From positions 179,406-243,405 of the forward strand of contig JAGQUX010000001.1 of the NCBI GenBank assembly GCA_020438215.1: a stretch of DNA of 64,000 nucleotides, written 5' to 3'. This document shows, piece by piece, positions 58,113-64,000 of the stretch. Positions within the stretch are counted from its first letter, which is position 1. Every line of letters starts with the position of its first letter. The translations under genes and the position numbers were made by a program. The DNA is from Armatimonadota bacterium (lineage in GTDB: Bacteria > Armatimonadota > Fimbriimonadia > Fimbriimonadales > Fimbriimonadaceae). The notes under the pieces were generated by a model that was not told where the DNA came from, searched no databases, and saw only the letters and a list, made by a program, of their open reading frames with translations.

Positions 58113-59465
58113 TCAGGTGTCGCGGAGAATGATGTCAAACATCTGGTCATAAAAGCCGCGATAGAACATATGAATCAGGAGAAATCCCACGCAGAGAACC
58201 AGGATTCCTGCCCAAATCTTGACTCGAAACTTGAAAAAGTTCTCGGCAGAATTCATCGAGCGACGCGAGACTTCTATCGCCTGGTTGAGCGCATTCGGAA
58301 CGGTTCCCGTCTGCTCCCCTGTCTTGACAATAGGAACGTGCTCTTGTGGGAATCCGTGGCACCGAATCAAGATGTCGGAAAGTGGTGTTTCTGGGCGAGC
58401 ATGCGCGCCAGCCCGAAGGAACTCCTCAGCGTGAACTCGGTTCGTGACTGCATCAGCGGCAAGACTCCAAGATCGTTGCGGAGAGAGCCCGGCCTGCCCG
58501 AGCTTCGCAAGATGGAAAGAGAGCAAGTTAGAGCTTTCATAAGTCGCGCGCTTCCTGGCACCACCTGCTTTCGCTCCCCAGAAATGCCGAAACTGAGTGA
58601 ACTTGGGCTGACCGAGAATTCTCGGTGCAAAAATCGATCCTAAGATCAAGGCAATGGTCAGAAAACCAAACGGGCCGATCATCCCCTCCTTGATTCCACG
58701 CCAGAACGCTTGTCCGGTCGTTCCCTGCGGATCATTGATCCATTCCAGCATCGCGCCCATCCCCTTCAGGGCAACAAAGATGAACGGAATCGTGATGATG
58801 ATATTCGCGACCGAGAAATTGAAAAAGAACATCGTCTTCCGCAAGCGCGAAGCACTCAGCATTGCCTCGGAATACACCTCTGCCGCCTCAGGGACATAGC
58901 CGCCCGCTTCCCCCGCACGAATGGCTCCAACTGCCGCCGCAGGAAACACTTGGGGGTGTGCCGCCATCGCATCGGCAAGCGATCCTCCTTCGGCAGTGCG
59001 TTTTGCCACGTCCTCGAAGGTCGCTCGAAACTGCTCTCTCACCGCACCTGTTCGAGCCATTTCCGCAAAAGTTGATGCGGGGTTGATCCCTGCTTTGAGT
59101 TGGTTAGCGATGCGGGCAAACAGCATCCCCAGATCGCTATCGCGGAGAAATCCAAGCTTCCCCATTTCGTGGGCCATCGCCCGCGGCCCGGGGGTTGAAG
59201 CCTGGCTCTGCGGCTGGTTCATCACCACCGAGGGCGGTACGGTTCCCACCCCGGAATTGATTACGGGAGCCGGTTGTTGCGCAATGGGAGCGGGTTTCGG
59301 GGCAACCGGAGAAACTGGAGCCCCCCCACGATTAACCTGAATTGACTTCACTCGCAAACCACGTTGACCCAAATCACGGATGGCGGCATCTGCCGTATCC
59401 GCGTTGAGCACCCCGCTATGGGGTTGCCCGTGCGTGTCTTGAGCTTGGAATCGATACTCCGGCAT
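58113..59465 (-). CDS. Second PilC/GspF-like protein, divergent
   Basis: This is a paralogue of the next gene, with MPEYRFQAQDTHGQPHSGVL at the start, a Pro/Ala/Val-rich linker (about 48-90), T2SSF domain 1 (LGMLFARIANQLKAGINPASTF, IRAGEAGGYVPEAAEVYSEAM) and a less conserved domain 2 (LSFHLAKLGQAGLSPQRSWSLAADAV, IVKTGEQTGTVPNALNQAI) ending in a transmembrane helix. The second half diverges more than in canonical PilC. Tandem PilC genes suggest either a heteromeric platform or two specialised systems. No Shine-Dalgarno was seen before its ATG. Confidence 0.82.
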   Translation of the reverse strand: MPEYRFQAQDTHGQPHSGVLNADTADAAIRDLGQRGLRVKSIQVNRGGAPVSPVAPKPAPIAQQPAPVINSGVGTVPPSVVMNQPQSQASTPGPRAMAHEMGKLGFLRDSDLGMLFARIANQLKAGINPASTFAEMARTGAVREQFRATFEDVAKRTAEGGSLADAMAAHPQVFPAAAVGAIRAGEAGGYVPEAAEVYSEAMLSASRLRKTMFFFNFSVANIIITIPFIFVALKGMGAMLEWINDPQGTTGQAFWRGIKEGMIGPFGFLTIALILGSIFAPRILGQPKFTQFRHFWGAKAGGARKRATYESSNLLSFHLAKLGQAGLSPQRSWSLAADAVTNRVHAEEFLRAGAHARPETPLSDILIRCHGFPQEHVPIVKTGEQTGTVPNALNQAIEVSRRSMNSAENFFKFRVKIWAGILVLCVGFLLIHMFYRGFYDQMFDIILRDT

Positions 59466-59534
59466 CAGCGATTGCGTTTGACCAACGTTCTCCCTTTATC
59501 CATTCGACGTAACCGCCGCCTAGAACGTGGCAAA

Positions 59535-60746
59535 TTACAACCCAATATAGCTGGAGATTCGGAACTCGCTACGGCTACTGTTGGTGATATTCACCAAGCC
59601 CGTTCCCGTCGTGCTGACTTTGTAGATATCCCACGCCAGACCGTTATTGCCCATAAAGACAATGCTCAGACCATCGCTGGTGTAGCTCGGGTGATCGGTG
59701 AAATCAACAAAGTTATAAACCAGGTGTAAGCCCGCACCAGTGGTTGTCATCTCGTACAGATCATCATCGCGAGTGAAAATGAGCTTTGTTCCATCCGGCG
59801 AGAAGCTCGGAGCCAAATCAAACGCGGTGAGGTTATTGGAAAGGTTTGCCAATCCTGTTCCATTCGAGTTGATAACATAGATCTGCGGCGCACCATTCGG
59901 GGATGCTGAGAATGCAATCTTGGTACCGTCTGGGCTGATGGCGGGATCATCCACATCGGTCAAGGTTGTCAGCAGAAGCTGACCGGTTCCGTCCGAATTC
60001 ATCACATAGAGCCCAGTGCTTCCGCTCCGAGTACTCAGGAAAGCGATTTTGGAACCATCTTCACTAATCGTTGGCTTGAAATCGGGGCCGGAGAAATTCG
60101 TAAGGTTCAGTTCTCCATTGCCATCAATGTCTGAGCTATAAATTTCCAAATTGCCGCTCTTAGCCGATTGGTAAACGACTTTGTTCAGTCCGGCAGAAAC
60201 TGATCCGTTCAAGTGTGCCTGTGACGAACTCGTGATCGCTACTTCGCCAGTGCCATCTAGGTTCATTCGATAAACGCGATCGGCCAAACCTTCGTTACTG
60301 GTGAAGATGACCTGCGGCTGGGTAAAGCCTGTCGTTCCGCCAGTCGTGCTACCCGTAGTTCCCGTTGTAGAGCCAGTGGTTGTCCCAGTTGTCGTTCCGG
60401 TCGTGGTACCAGTCGTTGAGCCCGTAGTACTTCCTGTTGTGGTGGAGCCAGTCGTTCCCGCAGTGGTTGTCGAACCGGTCGTTGTTCCCGTTGTTCCAGA
60501 AGTTGTAGATCCCGTCGTCGTCCCGGTAGTTGATGTCGTTGTTCCGGTGGTGCCAGACGTAGTCGTCCCTGTTGTTGTGCTCGTGGTGGTACCGGTGGTC
60601 GTTCCGGTAGAAGTTCCGGTTGAAGAACCGCCGCCAGTAGAAGTCAGACCGGTCGTACCGGTTCCTCCTCCACCACCGCACCCGGTGATCAAGACCACTG
60701 CACCAGCAAATGCGGCGCACCAAACCCACGTTCGAGACTGAGACAT
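59535..60746 (-). CDS. Lipoprotein with Thr/Gly/Ser linker and TolB-like propeller
   Basis: The N-terminus MSQSRTWVWCAAFAGAVVLITGC is a lipoprotein signal, with lipidated Cys at 23. An extremely repetitive linker of about 120 residues follows, built from TTGT, TTGS and SGTTG units. The C-terminal 260 residues are a TolB/PD40-type beta-propeller: VIFTSNEGLADRVYRMNLDG, PTISEDGSKIAFLSTRSG, PAISPDGTKIAFSASPNG, PSFSPDGTKLIFTRDDDL. It is therefore a surface lipoprotein with a propeller held away on a flexible, possibly glycosylated stalk. TAATTT lies 5 bases before the ATG. Confidence 0.82.
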   Translation of the reverse strand: MSQSRTWVWCAAFAGAVVLITGCGGGGGTGTTGLTSTGGGSSTGTSTGTTTGTTTSTTTGTTTSGTTGTTTSTTGTTTGSTTSGTTGTTTGSTTTAGTTGSTTTGSTTGSTTGTTTGTTTGTTTGSTTGTTGSTTGGTTGFTQPQVIFTSNEGLADRVYRMNLDGTGEVAITSSSQAHLNGSVSAGLNKVVYQSAKSGNLEIYSSDIDGNGELNLTNFSGPDFKPTISEDGSKIAFLSTRSGSTGLYVMNSDGTGQLLLTTLTDVDDPAISPDGTKIAFSASPNGAPQIYVINSNGTGLANLSNNLTAFDLAPSFSPDGTKLIFTRDDDLYEMTTTGAGLHLVYNFVDFTDHPSYTSDGLSIVFMGNNGLAWDIYKVSTTGTGLVNITNSSRSEFRISSYIGL

Positions 60747-60798
60747 CAGCAAAATTATCGGCTGATATTTTTGCTAGGATTAGGTTCGATTTTTGCGA

Positions 60799-61776
60799 TT
60801 AGTTGAGTTCGGTGGGAGTGCGGCGTTCCATCAATCGGGTGAGGGCTTCTCCAACTTCAATTTCCGCGTGCATGACTTCGTATAGCGTTGTCATGAGAGG
60901 AACTTCAACACCTTTTTCTGCCGCAAGGCGGAGTGCCACTTTGCAAGTCGGAACCCCTTCTGCCACTTGCCCGAGGCTGGCGACCGCTTCATCTAACGAA
61001 ATCCCCTGCCCCAATGCGAACCCCACTCGGTAGTTCCGCGATAACTTACTAGCGGCAGTGGCAAAAAGATCACCCACACCGGCAAGACCAAGAAAAGTCT
61101 CCATTCGCGCACCGAGGGCCATCCCAAGTTTGGTCATCTCACCGAGGCCGCGTGCAAGAAAAGCCCCTTTCGTGTTGTCACCGAACCCCATTCCGTCGCT
61201 GATTCCTGCGCCAATGGCAATCACATTTTTCAGGGCGCCGGCAAGCTCGACTCCGAGCGGATCTTGACTCAGATACACCCGATAAGTCGGCCCCATGAAT
61301 GCATTACGGACGAGATTAGCTGCCGCCTCTTCAAGAGAAGCAGAAACCGCCGCTGTCGGAATTCCGCGCGCCAACTCCACCGCGAGGTTCGGCCCCGAAA
61401 GCGACACGACTTTGACACCAGACACACCCTCCGAAACCACTTGTGAAAGCGTGCCGCCAGTTTCGGGGTCGAGCCCCTTGCTCGCAACACAGACTACGCT
61501 TTGTCCTTCAAACCGCGCGAGATTTGACCTCACGAATGCGGTCGGGATCGCAAGAACCGAGAAAGCGCTATTCGGAACATCATCGTTCGGGCCGAGGATG
61601 GTGATATTCTCGGGAAACTCAAAGCCGGGCAGATATCGCTTGTTTTCCCGATCAGAGCGGAGCAACTCCGCATCGTGTTCGGTATGATCCGCCAAAAAAA
61701 CGTTGTGACCATTGCGGGCCAGAATTAATGTGAGGGCCGTACCCCAGCTTCCCGCACCAAATACAACAACGTCCAT
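60799..61776 (-). CDS. gpsA: NAD(P)-dependent glycerol-3-phosphate dehydrogenase
   Basis: GpsA makes sn-glycerol-3-phosphate from dihydroxyacetone phosphate for phospholipid synthesis. The Rossmann motif VVVFGAGSWGTALTLILARNG starts at residue 3. VASKGLDPETGG, SLSGPNLAVELARGIPTAAVSA, the catalytic Lys in GVELAGALKNVIAIGAGI and LAGVGDLFATAASKLSRNYRVG (in part) are diagnostic. The length of about 325 residues is normal. The ATG at 61776 is preferred over an upstream TTG. TATCTT 7 bases before it suggests an almost leaderless mRNA. Confidence 0.95.
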   Translation of the reverse strand: MDVVVFGAGSWGTALTLILARNGHNVFLADHTEHDAELLRSDRENKRYLPGFEFPENITILGPNDDVPNSAFSVLAIPTAFVRSNLARFEGQSVVCVASKGLDPETGGTLSQVVSEGVSGVKVVSLSGPNLAVELARGIPTAAVSASLEEAAANLVRNAFMGPTYRVYLSQDPLGVELAGALKNVIAIGAGISDGMGFGDNTKGAFLARGLGEMTKLGMALGARMETFLGLAGVGDLFATAASKLSRNYRVGFALGQGISLDEAVASLGQVAEGVPTCKVALRLAAEKGVEVPLMTTLYEVMHAEIEVGEALTRLMERRTPTELN

Positions 61777-61976
61777 CCGCTTCAAGATACCCGCCAGAGG
61801 ACCGTCCCGGCTCAGTTCAAAAGAAGGTATAGTAGCCGAGGTCGAAATGTGCCGAGCGCCGTTGTTTGGAGTCTATCGCGGTAGGTTGCAAAGAGCGGCA
61901 TTGGCAAATTAGGCCACCTGGAGCGTTCGAGAAATACGGCGCACCTGGGATCTCAAACAAGGCTGAACAACAAACA

Positions 61977-62258
61977 ATGCCACTTAGTAAAGAAAAGAAA
62001 GCTGAATTGATGAAAGAATACGGGCTGAGCGATAGCGATAGCGGCTCTCCCGAAGTGCAGATTGCTCTTCTGCAAGCACGAATCGTTCAAATCACCGATC
62101 ACCTTCGATCCAATAAGAAGGACTTTCACTCCCGCGCAGGACTCCTCAAGCTCGTTGGTAAACGACGAAGGCTGGAAGGATATCTCCGTGCAAAAGATAT
62201 TGTGAAATATCGCGAGCTCATTGCTAAGCTCGGCATTCGCGAAGTTCGGCCTCGATAA
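61977..62258 (+). CDS. rpsO: 30S ribosomal protein S15
   Basis: S15 binds 16S rRNA at the central domain junction. [56 protein letters not shown] and [20 protein letters not shown] (each a segment) cover the whole 93-residue protein, so it is complete. The ATG at 61977 is used. The frame open to 61866 is leader. A TATAGT at 61828-61833 would give a leader of about 137 bases, long enough for the autoregulation typical of rpsO. It is followed after 32 bases by pnp, the classic rpsO-pnp order. Confidence 0.96.
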   Translation: MPLSKEKKAELMKEYGLSDSDSGSPEVQIALLQARIVQITDHLRSNKKDFHSRAGLLKLVGKRRRLEGYLRAKDIVKYRELIAKLGIREVRPR

Positions 62259-62290
62259 CCGTTGACTCGGTTCATCTAAGGCTGAAAATA

Positions 62291-64000
62291 ATGATTCATA
62301 CACACGAATTCGAGGTGGAAGGCAAAACCTTCCATCTCGAAACAGGTCGCGTAGCCAAACAAGCCGGCGGCGCAGTTCTTCTCGGTATGGGCGAATCCGT
62401 TGTACTCGGAACCGCCACCATTTCTAAGAAACCTCGAGAAGGCATTGACTTTCTTCCTCTCGTCTGCGATTTTGAAGAGCGCAAGTACGCAATCGGACGC
62501 ATTCCAGGTGGAATGATCAAGCGAGGCGGTCGCCCTTCCACAAAGGCAACCCTCATTTCTCGTCTCATTGACCGACCGATCCGACCTCTCTTCCCGAAAG
62601 GATGCCGCAACGAAATCCAAGTCATCACCATGGCTTTTGCGGTTGAAAAAGGTCGCCCGGTTGATGTCCTTGCGGTGAACGCAGCATGTGCTGCTCTCTC
62701 CGTCAGCGATGTTCCGTTCAAAGGCCCGGCGGCATGTGTTCGCGTTGGCCGCATTGACGGCGAATTTGTTCTTTTCCCGAACGACGACGAACTCGCAGTT
62801 TCCGAACTCGATCTCGTTGTTGCTGGCCACGAAGGTGCGATCAGCATGGTGGAAGCAGGATGTAACGAAGTTGACGAAGCGGTGATGGTCAAGGCTCTCG
62901 TCTACGCTCACGAGTGCATCCAAAAGATCTGTAAAGAATTTGCTGACTTCGCAAAGAAAGTCGGTACCGAAAAGCGAGAAATCCCGCTCAACGTCTACGA
63001 CAAGAAGGTTCTCGAAAAGATCCTCAAAGACGATGGCAAGGAAATCGCCGCCAACATCTTTGGTGCAGACAAGGCGAACCGCGAAGACGCGGCATCAGAA
63101 ATCACCGACAAGCTGATCGCCAAATACAAAGAGAAGTTTGCCGATGACGAATTACTTCTCGGACAAGTTCCTGAGTTGATCGACAGCGCGATCAAGGAAA
63201 CCTACCGAAGCGCAATCATCAATGATGGCAAGCGACCGGACGGACGAAAAACCGACGAACTGCGATCACTCGAAGCGGTGGCTGGTCTTCTTCCTCGCGT
63301 CCACGGTTCCGGACTCTTTACTCGCGGTCAAACCCAGGTCATGACGATCTGTACACTGGGTATGCCGAAAGAAGCTCAGTTCAGCGACATTGTTGACCAA
63401 TTGGATGAAAAAGGTATTGACCAACGCTACATGCACTTCTACAACTTCCCGCCGTACAGCGTTGGGGAGTGCCGAATGCTCCGTGGCCCTGGTCGCCGCG
63501 AAGTTGGGCACGGTGCATTGGCAGAGCGTGCACTTGTTCCGGTGATTCCGCTGGATGATGAAGACTTCCCTTACACCGTTCACATGGTCAGCGAAGTTCT
63601 GGAATCCAACGGTTCCACCTCAATGGCTTCCGTTTGCGGTTCCACCCTCGCTCTGATGGATGCGGGTGTACCGATCAAAGCTCCGGTTGCTGGGATTGCA
63701 ATGGGCTTGATGAGCGACGGTAAGAAATTCAAGGTTCTCACCGACATTCAAGGCGTCGAAGACTTCACTGGCGACATGGACTTCAAGGTGGCAGGAACCC
63801 GAGAAGGGATCACCGCACTCCAGTTGGACACCAAGCTCGACGGAATTCCGGAAAAAGTTCTCAGCGATGCGCTGATGCAAGCCAAGGATGCTCGCTTCAA
63901 GATTCTTGATGTCATTGAAGCAGAACTTCCGAAGCCTCGCCCAACCCTTTCTTCCACCGCTCCGCGATTGACCACCGTCAATATCAACCCCGAAAAGATT
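62291..64000 (+). CDS. pnp: Polynucleotide phosphorylase (N-terminal 570 residues; truncated by window end)
   Basis: PNPase is a phosphorolytic 3'-5' exoribonuclease. The visible part contains the first RNase PH domain (GRVAKQAGGAVLLGMGESVVLGTATIS in part, IPGGMIKRGGRPS, SRLIDRPIRPLFPKG), the alpha-helical linker, and most of the second RNase PH domain (RPDGRKTDELRSLEAVAGLLPRVHGSGLFTRGQTQ in part, RRVGHGAL-type REVGHGALAERAL, SNGSTSMASVCGSTLALMDAGVPI in part, DFTGDMDFKVAGT). The frame is open to the last base. KH and S1 domains would follow beyond the window. Confidence 0.96.
   Translation, partial: MIHTHEFEVEGKTFHLETGRVAKQAGGAVLLGMGESVVLGTATISKKPREGIDFLPLVCDFEERKYAIGRIPGGMIKRGGRPSTKATLISRLIDRPIRPLFPKGCRNEIQVITMAFAVEKGRPVDVLAVNAACAALSVSDVPFKGPAACVRVGRIDGEFVLFPNDDELAVSELDLVVAGHEGAISMVEAGCNEVDEAVMVKALVYAHECIQKICKEFADFAKKVGTEKREIPLNVYDKKVLEKILKDDGKEIAANIFGADKANREDAASEITDKLIAKYKEKFADDELLLGQVPELIDSAIKETYRSAIINDGKRPDGRKTDELRSLEAVAGLLPRVHGSGLFTRGQTQVMTICTLGMPKEAQFSDIVDQLDEKGIDQRYMHFYNFPPYSVGECRMLRGPGRREVGHGALAERALVPVIPLDDEDFPYTVHMVSEVLESNGSTSMASVCGSTLALMDAGVPIKAPVAGIAMGLMSDGKKFKVLTDIQGVEDFTGDMDFKVAGTREGITALQLDTKLDGIPEKVLSDALMQAKDARFKILDVIEAELPKPRPTLSSTAPRLTTVNINPEKI

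Noticed and set aside
60320..60680. Possible CRISPR array in the repeated GTNGT-type DNA
   Set aside because: The repeats are short, imperfect and contiguous with no spacers. They encode the protein linker.
60301..60741. Plus-strand Val/Pro repeat protein (VVVPVV units) of 146 codons
   Set aside because: It is the antisense of the Thr/Gly/Ser linker of the lipoprotein gene. The minus-strand reading has a signal peptide and a propeller domain, and this one has neither.

Overview
The window looks like one contiguous piece of a free-living bacterial chromosome, most likely from the Armatimonadota (Fimbriimonadia-like). This placement is inference. It rests on three PEP-CTERM proteins with short Arg/Lys tails, a HAF-repeat protein, a TIGR03790-family lipoprotein, prepilin-type proteins, moderate GC content, and many starts that look leaderless (a TAnnnT hexamer about 6 nt before ATG/GTG, with no Shine-Dalgarno). 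A phylogeny of RecG, PNPase or MetG would settle it.

Layout. 0-12.4 kb: genome maintenance and core genes (recG, rhodanese, topA on the minus strand, transglutaminase, PIN-TRAM, fused ispDF, long HPF, nrnA, truB, DUF2752). 12.4-20.6 kb: metabolism and salvage (PLP desulfhydrase-like, acyltransferase, mtnA, sulfatase, pyrimidine-nucleoside phosphorylase, YHS-cupin, maf, DegT aminotransferase). 20.6-28.7 kb: thioredoxin-like, ogt, TIGR03790 lipoprotein, orphan FecCD permease, aspartate-type aminotransferase, rnc, PEP-CTERM protein behind a sigma-54-like promoter, pepP. 28.7-33.3 kb: an accessory stretch starting at tRNA-Gln, in which AT-rich nuclease or defence-like genes (Mrr, DUF4917, a small PD-(D/E)XK nuclease) alternate with ordinary genes. 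33.3-42.1 kb: sialidase, GT92-like transferase, deoC with a two-domain ALDH16-like dehydrogenase, two PEP-CTERM proteins, ychF. 42.1-48.9 kb: two thioredoxin-fold proteins, RNase J, and a split uvrA operon. 48.9-60.8 kb: tRNA-His, rnhB, yraN, metG, a minor-pilin cluster, a J-domain/TPR membrane protein, two tandem PilC-type proteins and a beta-propeller lipoprotein. 60.8-64 kb: gpsA, then rpsO-pnp (pnp runs off the end).

Two loci stand out. First, at 45140-48437 UvrA is encoded as two separate half-proteins. Between them, with TAATG and ATGA stop/start overlaps and good Shine-Dalgarno sites, lies a small gene for a non-catalytic alkyltransferase-like (MGMT-fold) protein. This suggests a dedicated alkylation-to-excision-repair module. 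Second, at 42799-43404 a thioredoxin-like lipoprotein has an in-frame TGA exactly where the first Cys of its CxxC motif belongs, followed by a hairpin with a GGU apical loop at bacterial SECIS spacing. This is a candidate UxxC selenoprotein.

The window is also rich in RNA-decay enzymes (RNase III, RNase J, PNPase, NrnA, RNase HII, PIN-TRAM), thioredoxin-fold proteins (four) and DNA-repair genes (recG, topA, ogt, uvrA). No CRISPR array, rRNA, insertion sequence or integrase was seen, and no stretch longer than about 300 bases lacks a gene.
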